A stretch of 64,000 nt of DNA from Treponema sp. (GTDB taxonomy: Bacteria; Spirochaetota; Spirochaetia; Treponematales; Treponemataceae). Below are positions 8,434 to 17,071 of the stretch, one piece after another (positions within the stretch are counted from its first letter, which is position 1; the number at the start of each line of letters is the position of its first letter). The stretch covers positions 62,001 to 126,000 of the forward strand of contig JAILLQ010000039.1 in NCBI GenBank assembly GCA_024693045.1, given 5' to 3'. The translations under genes were made by a program, and so were the position numbers. The notes below the pieces were generated by a model. That model was not told the DNA's origin and made no database searches. It saw only the letters and a program-made list of their open reading frames with translations.

Positions 8434-9287
8434 TTTAATTTTTTCCACAGAACATCTGTTTTTTTCTGTGTGATAATTCCGTTTTCGTAGAAAGGAGAAG
8501 TTTTAAATCCTGATAAACTTCCGTTTTCAGCAAGGGAAAGCTGCCATTTTAAAGGTTCTGCCGTTATAGCGTATTCCATCGCGATTTTACGTTCTAGTTC
8601 CGGGTAGAAAGAAGCATTGTTACCACTTGACTGGGTAATATGAATGGCTGAGTTTTCATTTTCAGAGATTTCTATTTTGATATTCATAGTGGCTCCGTTT
8701 TTAAATATTATAAAACCTCTGCCACCCCGCATGATAACTATTTTGTTAATGGCTTCATTGCTCTGCCATGTTCCAGCAATAGCGTCTGTTGTTACCTGAG
8801 CCTTCTTTTCTGTTTTTGCAAGAGCTGAACTTGCCGACGAGGCGTTAAAAAGTTCTGAAAAAGTGTTTTTTATAGAAGTTTTCGATTCCATTAGGATTTT
8901 GTAATATGACTCATATTCTTTTGATATTGTTTTGATTGATCCATCTTTTTGATTTCTTAGCTTATAGATACACTTCCATTTTGAATCATCTGTCTTTTTT
9001 ATTACTACATAAAAAATGTAATCGCCGTCATATCCATCGAAAAAAAGATTTGAATCCTCTGTAAAATTTGTCTGAAAATCTTCGTTTTTTGAATAGGTAA
9101 GATTCATTGTGTATTCTGAAATCTGCTTATAGTAAAAATCTTCTGTCATATTCAGCATGTTTTTATCTGCATCGGTTGAAGAAATGCCTAGAAATTTAAC
9201 AGAGAATGATTCCTCTGCTGCTGTAATTAAGCAGCTTGCAAGGAGGATAAGGGGAAGTAGAATAACTTTTTTATATTTTAATGCCAT
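8430..9287 (-). CDS. Predicted lipoprotein / exported protein, unknown function
   Basis: The protein has 285 residues. The basic N-terminus and hydrophobic stretch end in LLASC, with the candidate lipidated Cys at residue 19. Cleavage after TAA a few residues later is the alternative. The mature part is rich in beta-strand-like segments, and a region near residue 175 (AGTWQSNEAINKIVI) resembles lipocalin-like or small beta-barrel starts such as GxWxxN. I assign no function. Its ATG overlaps the smpB stop (TAATG), so it is probably translated after smpB in one operon. Confidence 0.7.
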   Translation of the reverse strand: MALKYKKVILLPLILLASCLITAAEESFSVKFLGISSTDADKNMLNMTEDFYYKQISEYTMNLTYSKNEDFQTNFTEDSNLFFDGYDGDYIFYVVIKKTDDSKWKCIYKLRNQKDGSIKTISKEYESYYKILMESKTSIKNTFSELFNASSASSALAKTEKKAQVTTDAIAGTWQSNEAINKIVIMRGGRGFIIFKNGATMNIKIEISENENSAIHITQSSGNNASFYPELERKIAMEYAITAEPLKWQLSLAENGSLSGFKTSPFYENGIITQKKTDVLWKKLN

Positions 9288-9751
9288 TAGCCGTTTAGAT
9301 TTTTCCTTACTTCTCTTTGAATTTCACGGTTTACATCGCGTTCTTTTATAGTTGCCCTTTTGTCGTACTGTTTTTTACCACGGCAAACACCAAGAGTGAC
9401 TTTGACTCTTCCTTTTTTTAAATAAAAGTCCAAAGGAATCAAAGTGTAACCTTTTTGTTCTACTTTTCGGGAAATTCTTTTTATTTCTTCCCTGTGCAGA
9501 AGTAATTTCTTTGGTCTGTCGGGTTCATGGTTAAAGATAGAAGAGTAGGAATATTCAGAAATGTGAAAATTCTTGACATATATTTCACCGTTAATGATTT
9601 CTGCAAATGCGTCGGGAAAGGAAATGCATCCATTTTTTACGGATTTTACTTCTGTTCCTAAAAGTTCCAAGCCACATTCGTAAGATTCATCAACAAAGTA
9701 ATCAAAACGAGCTTTTCTGTTTTCTGCAATAATTTTTCTGTCTTCAGCCAT
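9287..9751 (-). CDS. smpB: SsrA-binding protein SmpB
   Basis: This 154-residue protein binds tmRNA and is required for trans-translation and rescue of stalled ribosomes. Typical SmpB features are present: an N-terminal ENRKARFDY, a LLGTEVKSVKNG segment near residue 30, KLLLHREEI, the GYTLIPLDFY segment, GRVKVTLGV and a basic tail beginning GKKQYDKR. The tmRNA gene itself is not in the window. The ATG at 9751 has no Shine-Dalgarno, and a -35/-10 pair ends six bases before it, so the transcript may be leaderless. Confidence 0.97.
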   Translation of the reverse strand: MAEDRKIIAENRKARFDYFVDESYECGLELLGTEVKSVKNGCISFPDAFAEIINGEIYVKNFHISEYSYSSIFNHEPDRPKKLLLHREEIKRISRKVEQKGYTLIPLDFYLKKGRVKVTLGVCRGKKQYDKRATIKERDVNREIQREVRKNLNG

Positions 9752-9757
9752 ATAATA

Positions 9758-9786
9758 AGTATAATTGATAGTGTTTATGGTTGCAA
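9758..9786 (-). promoter_or_regulatory. smpB promoter, predicted leaderless
   Basis: On the minus strand there is TTGCAA (9786-9781), a 17-base spacer and TATACT (9763-9758). Six bases then separate the -10 box from the ATG, so transcription should start at or next to the A of the start codon. TTGCAA is its own reverse complement and may also serve lepB on the other strand. Confidence 0.5.
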
Positions 9787-9816
9787 GTTGTGTGCCCTTT
9801 GTGTTAATTTAAAATC

Positions 9817-10518
9817 ATGAATAAAGAACTTTATGAACTTTCATACGCATTAAAAAAAGATCTTCAGCGTAAAATATTTGTGATAATCCTTTTCCTTCTT
9901 GGAATTTTTCTTTCAATAAATCTTATACTTGCTTATCTGGTGTTTCCTTTGCGTCAGGTATCTACTTCCATGCAGCCGGATATAAACCGCTCTTCCTGTA
10001 TTCTCTTTACTCCTTTAGATAAAAATATTTCTCGAGGTGATGTTGTTCTTCTTAGTGAAAGAAATCCTGACCTGAAGAAATCTAAATTAGTAAACAATTT
10101 GAATAAATTGGTCTCTTTTTTTACTGCAAGACAGGTATCTTTGCTCAATTTGCAATCAAGAATGGGAAACGAATGTCAGATACGCCGAGTAATCGGGATT
10201 CCTGGTGATGAACTTTATATGCGGGATTATGTTATGTATATAAAACCTAAAGGAGAAAAGTATTTTCTTACAGAATTTGAGCTTGTAAAAAAGCCTTACA
10301 ATACAGAAATCAATGCTGCTCCTGCTTTATGGGATATGACTGTAGGTGTTTCCGGTACATTTGATACTATAACTCTTAAAGATAATGAATATTTTGTTTT
10401 GGGAGATTCAAGAAATTCTGCGGTTGATTCTAGACTTTGGGGTCCTGTTTCAAGCAAGAATGTTAAAGCGAGTGCCATTCTTCAGTATTTTCCTTTGAAT
10501 AAATTTAAGTTTTTTTAG
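9817..10518 (+). CDS. Signal peptidase I family (S26) with Arg at the catalytic Lys position
   Basis: This 233-residue S26-family protein has one N-terminal membrane helix (about 18-43). The box containing the serine nucleophile is present (STSMQPD, Ser51), as are a GDVVLL strand, GIPGD (127-131) and the GDSRNSxDSR-like box near the C-terminus. In E. coli LepB the general base Lys145 lies in YIKRAVGLPGD. The matching stretch here is QIRRVIGIPGD, so Arg123 replaces the lysine. All other boxes look intact. The protein could be an active variant, a catalytically dead paralogue or a specialised relative. There is no Shine-Dalgarno before the ATG. hemW follows nine bases after the stop. Confidence 0.85.
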   Translation: MNKELYELSYALKKDLQRKIFVIILFLLGIFLSINLILAYLVFPLRQVSTSMQPDINRSSCILFTPLDKNISRGDVVLLSERNPDLKKSKLVNNLNKLVSFFTARQVSLLNLQSRMGNECQIRRVIGIPGDELYMRDYVMYIKPKGEKYFLTEFELVKKPYNTEINAAPALWDMTVGVSGTFDTITLKDNEYFVLGDSRNSAVDSRLWGPVSSKNVKASAILQYFPLNKFKFF

Positions 10519-10526
10519 GAAAGTTT

Positions 10527-11699
10527 GTGGAAATCGCTCTTTATATTCATATTCCTTATTGTTTCTCTAAGTGCGATTATTGTGATTTTTTTAGTATAGC
10601 ATGCGGTCAAAGGAAAGTGCCTGATGAATATCTGTATGCTCTTTTCAACGAAATCAGGTATAGGCTTTATAAAAATTCTGTTTCATCTCTGTCTACAGTT
10701 TATGTTGGTGGTGGAACCCCAAGTATTTTGTCTTTTGAGCAAATAAAAAAACTTTCTGATTTTATATATTCCCTCTTTGATAAGGCCCCTTCTGAATTTA
10801 CAATTGAAGCCAATCCTGATGATATAAGTGAAAATTTTCTGTCTGTTTTAAACGAAAGTGTGATAAATCGCCTTTCTGTTGGCATACAAGCCTTTGATGA
10901 AAAAACTTTAGCTTATGTTCATAGACGAAGTTCTTCTGCTCAGGTATATGAAGCTCTAAATGTGATTTCTTCAAAATGGAAAGGAATTCTTTCTTGCGAT
11001 ATGATTGCCGCTCTTCCTGGTCAAACAAAAGACTCTTTTGAAAAAGATTTGTCAGAACTGATAAAATTTAATCCAGATCATATTTCTATGTATTCTCTTA
11101 CAATAGAAGAAGATACAGTTTTAGGAAAAAAGATTGATAAGGGAGTGTTAAAATACGATTTTCAGGAAGCTGATGAAATATGGCTTTGTGGAAGAGAATT
11201 GTTAAAAGAAAATGGCTTTTATCAGTATGAAGTTTCTAACTTTTGCAAAAAGGGTTATGAATGCCGTCATAATATGGCCTATTGGACTCAAAAAAATTAT
11301 TTAGGTTGTGGGGCTGCTGCAACAGGTAGTGTTTACGAAAAAAGCGGAAGTCGTTTTACTAATACTCAAAATATTACTTCATATATTGATTTTTGGACAA
11401 AGGCAGAAAAGCCAGAACTTGTAAAAGAAGATTTGATTCCCGGTACTACAGAAAAACTTGATGAAGAAACCAAAATTTTTGAATTTTTTATGATGGGCTT
11501 AAGAACTTTGAAAGGTATATCTCTGTCGGATTTTGAAGAAAAATTCGGTCAGCCTGTAAAAGAATCTTATATAAAAATCATGGAATCCTGGAAGGAGAAG
11601 GAGAGGGCAGTTTTTTATGAAAAGGATGGAAAAAAGTACTTTTCTATGAATGAAAAAGGAATTTTATTTCTAAATGATTTTTTACGAGAAATAATTTAA
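10527..11699 (+). CDS. hemW: HemW-like radical SAM protein (heme chaperone / coproporphyrinogen oxidase-like)
   Basis: This 390-residue protein starts at GTG with AGGAAAG upstream. The radical SAM cluster motif CFSKCDYC (Cys12, Cys16, Cys19) lies at the N-terminus, followed by GGGTPS near residue 63, a family-typical SVGIQAF segment near 117 and the C-terminal HemW domain with a winged-helix-like tail. HemW proteins carry heme to respiratory proteins and lack genuine HemN activity; HemN has CxxxCxxCxC. The position after CxxxCxxC is Asp-Phe here, as in HemW. Heme use by this organism is not otherwise shown in the window. Confidence 0.88.
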   Translation: MEIALYIHIPYCFSKCDYCDFFSIACGQRKVPDEYLYALFNEIRYRLYKNSVSSLSTVYVGGGTPSILSFEQIKKLSDFIYSLFDKAPSEFTIEANPDDISENFLSVLNESVINRLSVGIQAFDEKTLAYVHRRSSSAQVYEALNVISSKWKGILSCDMIAALPGQTKDSFEKDLSELIKFNPDHISMYSLTIEEDTVLGKKIDKGVLKYDFQEADEIWLCGRELLKENGFYQYEVSNFCKKGYECRHNMAYWTQKNYLGCGAAATGSVYEKSGSRFTNTQNITSYIDFWTKAEKPELVKEDLIPGTTEKLDEETKIFEFFMMGLRTLKGISLSDFEEKFGQPVKESYIKIMESWKEKERAVFYEKDGKKYFSMNEKGILFLNDFLREII

Positions 11700-11705
11700 C
11701 CCTAT

Positions 11706-11736
11706 TTGCGTAAAATAAATGGAATAAATTACGCAA
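11706..11736. promoter_or_regulatory. Inverted repeat upstream of the flagellar operon (candidate operator)
   Basis: TTGCGTAA (11706-11713) and TTACGCAA (11729-11736) form a perfect 8-base inverted repeat around a 15-base AT-rich centre. It lies 30 bases upstream of flbD and just after hemW. There is no T tract, so it is not a standard terminator. Its symmetry and position fit a regulator binding site. Confidence 0.4.
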
Positions 11737-11766
11737 TAATGGTATTCTATATATTGAGATAAGTTT

Positions 11767-11967
11767 ATGATTGAAGTAAATCGTTTAGATGGCAAAGTTT
11801 ATTGGGTTAATCCCCATATGATTGAAAGTATGGAGTCTAATCCTGATCTGACTTTGACTATGCTTTCTGGTAAAAAAATAGTTATAAAAAATTCTCCAGA
11901 AGATGTTATCGAAAAAATCATTTCATACCGAAAAAAAATAGGAATAAACTCAGAAGAGGTTTTATAA
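11767..11967 (+). CDS. flbD: Flagellar protein FlbD
   Basis: This 66-residue protein is the short FlbD family member that precedes motA in spirochaetes and clostridia. It begins MIEVNRLDG, followed by the conserved NPHMIESME and the TMLSGKKIVIK strand. It is not the NtrC-type FlbD regulator of Caulobacter. The function in this family is not well defined; it accompanies the stator genes. It is the first gene after an inverted repeat and starts the long flagellar operon. Its stop is one base before the motA start. Confidence 0.88.
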   Translation: MIEVNRLDGKVYWVNPHMIESMESNPDLTLTMLSGKKIVIKNSPEDVIEKIISYRKKIGINSEEVL

Positions 11968-11968
11968 A

Positions 11969-12751
11969 ATGGATATAGCAACAATAATTGGTTTTGTTGG
12001 TGGTGCAGCCCTAATCGTCATGTCTGTATTGACTTCCGGTGGTTCCCTTATGGGTATTATCGATATTCCATCTGTATTCATGACAATCGGTGGTTCTTAT
12101 ATGGCGATTTTTATCATGTCGCCTCTTTCAAAAGCAATTGGTATTTTTAAAATTGTAGGAAAATCTTTTAAGATTCCTGATTTCGGTGAAAAAACATTGA
12201 TTTCAAAATTAATGGACCTTTCAAATAAAGCTCGTCGAGAAGGTATTCTTGCTCTTGAAGACGGTCTTGATGATTTGGATGATGCTTTTATGCGAAGCGG
12301 TTTACGCCTAGTTGTCGATGGTACTGATGGAAACGTAATTCGTACAATTATGGAAAACGAAATGAGTCAGTGTGAAGCCCGACACATGGAATGGGTTAAT
12401 ATTATCAACCAGTGGGCAGGTTACGCTCCTGGTTTCGGTATGATGGGTACCGTATTAGGACTTATTGGTATGTTGAACAACCTTGAAGATAAGTCATCAC
12501 TTGGTCCTAACATGGCCGTTGCCTTGATTACAACGCTTTACGGTTCTATGATGGCCAACTGGATTCTTACCCCTATGGGACAGAACTTAATTGCTCAGAA
12601 TACAATGGAAATGCGTTCAAAAGAAATGGTAATTGAAGGTGTTCTTGCAATTCAGGCTGGTGAAAACCCTCGTATCATGGGACAGAAGCTTCTTACTTAT
12701 CTTGATCCTGTTACAAGAAAAGCAATTGAAGCAGATGTATTAAAAGACTAA
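11969..12751 (+). CDS. motA: Flagellar stator protein MotA
   Basis: This 260-residue integral membrane protein has the MotA layout: two N-terminal helices (about 3-22 and 32-52), a large cytoplasmic domain with charged residues, then two helices. The third helix contains the signature APGFGMMGTVLGLIGML near residue 152, including the proline that couples ion flow to torque. The fourth holds LITTLYGSMMANW. With MotB it forms the ion-conducting stator around the periplasmic flagellar motor. flbD precedes it by one base and motB follows after 24 bases. Confidence 0.97.
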   Translation: MDIATIIGFVGGAALIVMSVLTSGGSLMGIIDIPSVFMTIGGSYMAIFIMSPLSKAIGIFKIVGKSFKIPDFGEKTLISKLMDLSNKARREGILALEDGLDDLDDAFMRSGLRLVVDGTDGNVIRTIMENEMSQCEARHMEWVNIINQWAGYAPGFGMMGTVLGLIGMLNNLEDKSSLGPNMAVALITTLYGSMMANWILTPMGQNLIAQNTMEMRSKEMVIEGVLAIQAGENPRIMGQKLLTYLDPVTRKAIEADVLKD

Positions 12752-12775
12752 GTTAATTTATAAAAGGAAGTATAA

Positions 12776-13504
12776 ATGGCAAAAGAAAAGAAAGAGCCTG
12801 AGAAACCGTCAACCGCCTGGCAGGGTACCTATGGTGATATGATTACCTTGATGCTCTGCTTCTTCGTTATGTTGTACGATCCTTCTGAAATTGATCCTTC
12901 TCAAATGGCAACTATTACACAGGCTTTGCAGATGAATGAAACAGAGTCAGTTAATGGTGGTATGTCTTTGTCGTCTGGAAAACTTTCTGACTTGGGTAAC
13001 ACAATCAATTCTCTACCTGCTGTTGAAAAAGGTCGTTCACTTGGTTTGGCTAAGAAAAAAGCAGTAAGTCTTTTTGCTCCTGATATAAAATCGAATAAAA
13101 TTACAGTCACCAGTGATGAAAGGGGACTTGTTATTACCTTGGCTGCTGATAACTTTTTTTCAGAAGGTAGTGCAGATCTTAATATCGATGAAACTCGAGA
13201 TTCTTTGCTTCGTTTGTCAGATTTCTTTAAAACTCCAGAATTAAAAAACCGCAGGTTTAGAATTGAAGGGCATACTGATAATACACCTGTTGCTGTTGAT
13301 TCTAAATTTTTAAGTAACTGGGAACTTTCTGCCGGTCGTGCTATGAATGTTTTGCATTATCTGGCCGATTATGGAGTCGATGAAAATAAATTTTCTGTTG
13401 CAGGTTATGCTGATACTAGGCCAAAGGTTACCAATGATAGTCCTGAAGGCAGAGCCTATAACCGACGTGTGGATATTATTATTCTAGACGAGGGACATTT
13501 TTAG
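12776..13504 (+). CDS. motB: Flagellar stator protein MotB
   Basis: The protein has 242 residues. The single membrane helix begins with [16 protein letters not shown], and Asp21 is the expected ion-carrying aspartate. A plug/linker segment follows, then an OmpA-like peptidoglycan-binding domain (about 125-238) with [11 protein letters not shown] and a terminal [10 protein letters not shown]. It anchors the MotA5B2 stator to peptidoglycan. The start is supported by AAGGAAG nine bases upstream. Confidence 0.97.
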   Translation: MAKEKKEPEKPSTAWQGTYGDMITLMLCFFVMLYDPSEIDPSQMATITQALQMNETESVNGGMSLSSGKLSDLGNTINSLPAVEKGRSLGLAKKKAVSLFAPDIKSNKITVTSDERGLVITLAADNFFSEGSADLNIDETRDSLLRLSDFFKTPELKNRRFRIEGHTDNTPVAVDSKFLSNWELSAGRAMNVLHYLADYGVDENKFSVAGYADTRPKVTNDSPEGRAYNRRVDIIILDEGHF

Positions 13505-13513
13505 GTGTATAAT
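13485..13513 (+). promoter_or_regulatory. Possible internal sigma-70 promoter ahead of fliL
   Basis: TAGACG (13485-13490, inside the motB 3' end), a 17-base spacer and TATAAT (13508-13513) are followed about 36 bases later by the Shine-Dalgarno AGGAGGGG and fliL. A perfect -10 box can occur by chance in this AT-rich DNA, so support is moderate. Confidence 0.35.
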
Positions 13514-13554
13514 AAAATGCCTTTATATATTTAAACTATTTCCAGGAGGGGAAA

Positions 13555-14097
13555 ATGGCAGACGATGGTCTTGACGGATTGGAAGAAGGTGGTTCTACTT
13601 CGCCAGTAAAAAAAGGTGGTGCTGGAGGAGCTTTATCTTCTCTATTAAAATGGGTAGCTATTGCCGTTGGTGCTATAATTCTCATTGTTGTTATTGTTGT
13701 TGTAACCGTAAATCTATTAAATAAAAATTCAACAGGAACCCCTAGTGTTCCTATTAGCGATGAATATGTAATTCAAAGAGAGATTTTGGACTGGTATACA
13801 TCAATTGGTGCTATCAGAACAAAAACTAGTGATGATATTCCTGCAAGTGTAGTTGTTGACATTGCCTTAGGTTATAAAAAGGATGATAAGGCATGTTCTA
13901 CAGAAATAACTCAAAGAAATATTGAACTTCGTGACTTTTTACGCCGATACTTTACTGAGAAGACAATTGCTGAATTGAAGCCTCAGAATGAACAGAAGCT
14001 AAAAATTGAGCTGAGAAATGCTATTAATGACGAAATTTTGAGTACTTCAAAGATAAAAGATATTTCTTTTCAGCAATTAGATGTATTGGAACAATAG
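13555..14097 (+). CDS. fliL: Flagellar basal body-associated protein FliL
   Basis: This 180-residue protein has a Gly-rich cytoplasmic N-terminus (about 1-30), one membrane helix (about 32-53) and a periplasmic domain homologous to FliL, which forms a ring around the stator and modulates its activity. The domain includes VVVDIALGY near residue 98 and ELRDFLRRYFTEKT near 124, typical of the FliL C-terminal domain. The start follows the strongest Shine-Dalgarno in the region (AGGAGGGG). fliM follows after 29 bases. Confidence 0.93.
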   Translation: MADDGLDGLEEGGSTSPVKKGGAGGALSSLLKWVAIAVGAIILIVVIVVVTVNLLNKNSTGTPSVPISDEYVIQREILDWYTSIGAIRTKTSDDIPASVVVDIALGYKKDDKACSTEITQRNIELRDFLRRYFTEKTIAELKPQNEQKLKIELRNAINDEILSTSKIKDISFQQLDVLEQ

Positions 14098-14126
14098 TAA
14101 TATTGTAAAAAAAGGTGGAAGAGTAG

Positions 14127-15161
14127 ATGACTGAAGTTCTGTCACAGGATGAGATTGACCAGCTCCTGACCGCAATTAGTTCAGGGGAGTCTGATACAGA
14201 CGAGTTCAAACCTGTCAGTGATACCCGCAAAATTAAAATTTATGACTTCAAGCGTCCTGATAAATTCTCAAAGGAACAGCTGCGCACGGTTTCGAATATG
14301 CACGAAACCTTTGCGCGTTTAACAACGACATCTTTGTCAGCACAGCTTCGTTCCTTGGTTCACGTTCATGTTGCTTCTGTAGATCAGCTTACTTATGAGG
14401 AATTTATCCGTTCTATTCCTACACCAACAACTCTTGCTGTTGTAAATATGGACCCTTTAAAGGGTAATGCTATTCTTGAAATTGACCCTGCAATTACCTT
14501 CTGTATTATTGACCGTCTTTTTGGTGGACGTGGTATTACAGGATCAAATAAAAACCGAGACCTTACAGATATTGAACAGTCTGTAATGGAAGGTATTATC
14601 GTTCGTATTCTTGCAAATATGCGTGAAGCTTGGACTCAGGTAATTGATTTGCGACCACGTCTTGGTCAGATTGAAACAAATCCACAGTTTGCACAGATTG
14701 TACCACCTTCTGAAATGGTCGTTCTTATTACATTGGAAACAAAAGTAGGGGATGAAGAAGGTATGATGAACTTCTGTATTCCTTATCTTACAATTGAACC
14801 TATAATTTCAAAGTTGTCTTCTCAGTTCTGGTTTTCTTCAGTAAGAAGAAGTACTACAACTCAGTACTTGGGAACTTTGAAAGAAAAGCTTTCTTCCGTA
14901 GATATGGAAGTTGTTGCTGAAGTGGGTACAATTACTCTTCCTGTTCGCGATGTTCTCGCATTACGAGTAGGTGATGTTGTTAGACTTTCAAATACAAAAG
15001 TCGGAGATCCCCTTACATTAAGTGTGGAAAATAAAAAAAAGTTTTACTGCCAACCTGGTATTGTAGGCAAAAAAATGGCTGTTCAGGTTACCGGTAAATT
15101 GGAAGATATTGCTGCGGATGATTTTGAGGAACTTTCCGTAGAAGGAGATGATTCATTATGA
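14127..15161 (+). CDS. fliM: Flagellar motor switch protein FliM
   Basis: This 344-residue C-ring protein carries the N-terminal CheY-P binding motif [10 protein letters not shown] (residues 5-14). Its middle domain includes the GGRGITG loop near residue 134, and its C-terminal SpoA domain has [15 protein letters not shown] near residue 275. It binds phosphorylated CheY and sets rotation direction. It overlaps fliY by four bases (ATGA), so the two switch subunits are co-translated. Confidence 0.97.
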   Translation: MTEVLSQDEIDQLLTAISSGESDTDEFKPVSDTRKIKIYDFKRPDKFSKEQLRTVSNMHETFARLTTTSLSAQLRSLVHVHVASVDQLTYEEFIRSIPTPTTLAVVNMDPLKGNAILEIDPAITFCIIDRLFGGRGITGSNKNRDLTDIEQSVMEGIIVRILANMREAWTQVIDLRPRLGQIETNPQFAQIVPPSEMVVLITLETKVGDEEGMMNFCIPYLTIEPIISKLSSQFWFSSVRRSTTTQYLGTLKEKLSSVDMEVVAEVGTITLPVRDVLALRVGDVVRLSNTKVGDPLTLSVENKKKFYCQPGIVGKKMAVQVTGKLEDIAADDFEELSVEGDDSL

Positions 15162-16387
15162 GTGATGGTGCTATTTCCCAGGATGAAATTGATGCTTTGC
15201 TTTCAGGTGTTGCTGTAGACGGGTTAAATGCATCCGGTCATGTTGCAGGCGGCCCGAGCGTTCATATTGACACAGAAGCACTTTCTAAGTTCGCAGGAAA
15301 TTTAAAAGATCCTTTAGTTGAAAAATTAAATGGAATGACAGGTGCAGAATTTTCTGCTTCTGATCCTCAGGTAGAAGTTGTTGATAGAGATGGTGTTCTT
15401 GCAAAAATACCGGAAGTTGTCGTTTCTGTAATACATGATTATTCAGCAGGTATGATGGGTGAACACATGTATATCCTTGCACCTGAATTTGCACAGAAAT
15501 TAGTCAATCTTATCACAAAAGAAGAAAATGCTGATTTTGACGATATGGCTCTTTCATGTATTTCAGATGTTGTTCAGAATCATTCTGGTTCTGAAATTCA
15601 GGAACTTGATAAGACCGGTAAGTTCCCTGGTCTTGCCTGCAATGTCCCTGAAGCTGCTAGTAATCCAAAAGCTATGCTTCGTCTTCCTCAGAATCAGTTT
15701 GCGATTGTAACTTATCCTTTAACATTGGAAGGTCAGACATATAACCTCTGGGAATGTATTGGCGGTGAACCTGCTGAACAGATTAGTAACGCCTACGGTG
15801 GTGGAACTGCCGAACTTGAATCTTTGGGAGCAGCCGATGGAAGTGCCGGAATGGATCAGATGCAGCAGCCAATGGGCGGAATGCCTAATATGGGAATGCA
15901 GCAGCCAATGGCTGGTATGAATCCAATGGGTGGAATGCCTAATATGGGAATGCAGCAGCCAATGGGCGCTATGAACCAGATGGGCTATGGAATGCCTAAT
16001 ATGGGAATGCAGCAGCCAATGGGCGCAATGATGGGCTTTGGTATGGGACAGAATATGGGTATGAATGTACCAAATGTTCAGTCTCTTCAGTATCCTAGTT
16101 TACAGGGGGCAAATGCCAGCGGTGAACAGGGAAATATCAGTCTTATCATGGACGTTCAGATGGAAATGACCGTAGAACTCGGTCGTACCAAGAAGCAAAT
16201 TAAAGATATTCTTGGTATGGGTGAAGGTACGATTATTGAGCTAGATAAGCTTGCCGGTGAACCTGTTGATATTCTTGTAAACCATAAGCCGATTGCTAAA
16301 GGTGAAGTCGTAGTTATCGACGAAAACTTTGGTGTCCGCGTAACAGAAATTCTTTCTCCTTTGGAAAGAGTTTCAGACTTACACTAA
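15158..16387 (+). CDS. fliY: Flagellar motor switch protein FliY (CheC-like plus FliN domain)
   Basis: This 409-residue protein begins with a FliM-like [10 protein letters not shown] (residues 5-14). A CheC/FliM-middle-like domain (about 40-210) follows. A low-complexity linker rich in Met, Gly, Pro and Gln (about 230-310) contains three near-identical [11 protein letters not shown] units. A C-terminal FliN/SpoA domain (about 325-405) includes [11 protein letters not shown] and [14 protein letters not shown]. This is the FliY layout known from Bacillus and spirochaetes, where it replaces FliN and can have CheY-P phosphatase activity. I did not confirm the phosphatase signature (E..N pairs). 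The Met-rich linker is unusually long. Confidence 0.93.
   Translation: MSDGAISQDEIDALLSGVAVDGLNASGHVAGGPSVHIDTEALSKFAGNLKDPLVEKLNGMTGAEFSASDPQVEVVDRDGVLAKIPEVVVSVIHDYSAGMMGEHMYILAPEFAQKLVNLITKEENADFDDMALSCISDVVQNHSGSEIQELDKTGKFPGLACNVPEAASNPKAMLRLPQNQFAIVTYPLTLEGQTYNLWECIGGEPAEQISNAYGGGTAELESLGAADGSAGMDQMQQPMGGMPNMGMQQPMAGMNPMGGMPNMGMQQPMGAMNQMGYGMPNMGMQQPMGAMMGFGMGQNMGMNVPNVQSLQYPSLQGANASGEQGNISLIMDVQMEMTVELGRTKKQIKDILGMGEGTIIELDKLAGEPVDILVNHKPIAKGEVVVIDENFGVRVTEILSPLERVSDLH
15861..16045 (+). repeat. Met/Gly/Pro/Gln-rich repeats in the FliY linker
   Basis: Three copies of an approximately 33-60-base unit encode [11 protein letters not shown](G/A), with intervening AMN/GMN spacers. They are nearly identical at DNA level (GGAATGCCTAATATGGGAAT recurs), so they probably arose by recent tandem duplication and may vary in copy number. 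Confidence 0.75.
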
Positions 16388-16416
16388 TAATCTTAATTTT
16401 TCAGGGTGGGGGAAAA

Positions 16417-17070
16417 TTGAGTAAAATTCTTAAAATTATGACATTGCTTATCGCAATGTCAGCTTTATCATTTAATTTTTATTCTCAGGACTCATCTGAG
16501 AATAGCGAATCTCAATTTGTTTTGGATAATGTTGAGGAAGTTCAAACATCTTCTCTTGATCAAGAGTCTACTATTGCTCTTGATTTTGAAGAGACTGAAG
16601 AGTCTACTAAAGGGGCTTCTGGTGAACTTTCTTTTTTTGTAGTCTTAAGAGTCGTATTTGTTTTAGTAATTATTGTGGCTCTGATTTATGTGCTTTTGTT
16701 TTTTCTTAGAAAATCAGTTTCTGTTGATCCTGGTGATGATAAATTTTTAAGACAAGTTGCTTCTATAAATCTAGCTCCTGGAAAATCTGTTCAGGTTGTT
16801 ACATTAACTGACAAATTTGCATTTCTTGTAGGTGTTTCTGATAATTCAGTAAATCTTATCAGTAAAATCGATGATGTTGAGTTGGTTCAGGCTATGAATC
16901 TTTACTCTGATTCTCAGAAAAAAACTTCCAAACCTAAAAACTTTCAGGATATTCTTGATATTTTTATGCCTAATGGACCTAGAAGTGAAAGTGGTGTTTT
17001 TTCTGGTGTAAAAAACCAGGCAAGTGATTTTCTAAAAAAACAAAGAGATAGATTAAACGGCGGGGAATAA
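16417..17070 (+). CDS. fliO: Flagellar biosynthesis protein FliO/FliZ
   Basis: This 217-residue protein starts at TTG (16417), preceded by GGGTGGGGG. The next ATG (16438) would remove the basic start of the signal-like segment. An N-terminal hydrophobic segment (about 5-22) is followed by an acidic periplasmic stretch and a membrane helix (about 70-92). A cytoplasmic FliO domain follows, with RQVASINLAPGKSVQVV near residue 110 and FLVGVSD. FliO helps assemble the FliPQR export core. The gene lies 29 bases after fliY and one base before fliP. Confidence 0.85.
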   Translation: MSKILKIMTLLIAMSALSFNFYSQDSSENSESQFVLDNVEEVQTSSLDQESTIALDFEETEESTKGASGELSFFVVLRVVFVLVIIVALIYVLLFFLRKSVSVDPGDDKFLRQVASINLAPGKSVQVVTLTDKFAFLVGVSDNSVNLISKIDDVELVQAMNLYSDSQKKTSKPKNFQDILDIFMPNGPRSESGVFSGVKNQASDFLKKQRDRLNGGE

Positions 17071-17071
17071 A

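Noticed and set aside
11706-11736. The TTGCGTAA inverted repeat as the terminator of hemW.
   Set aside because: There is no T tract after either arm, and the AT-rich 15-base loop makes a weak hairpin. An operator is the better reading.
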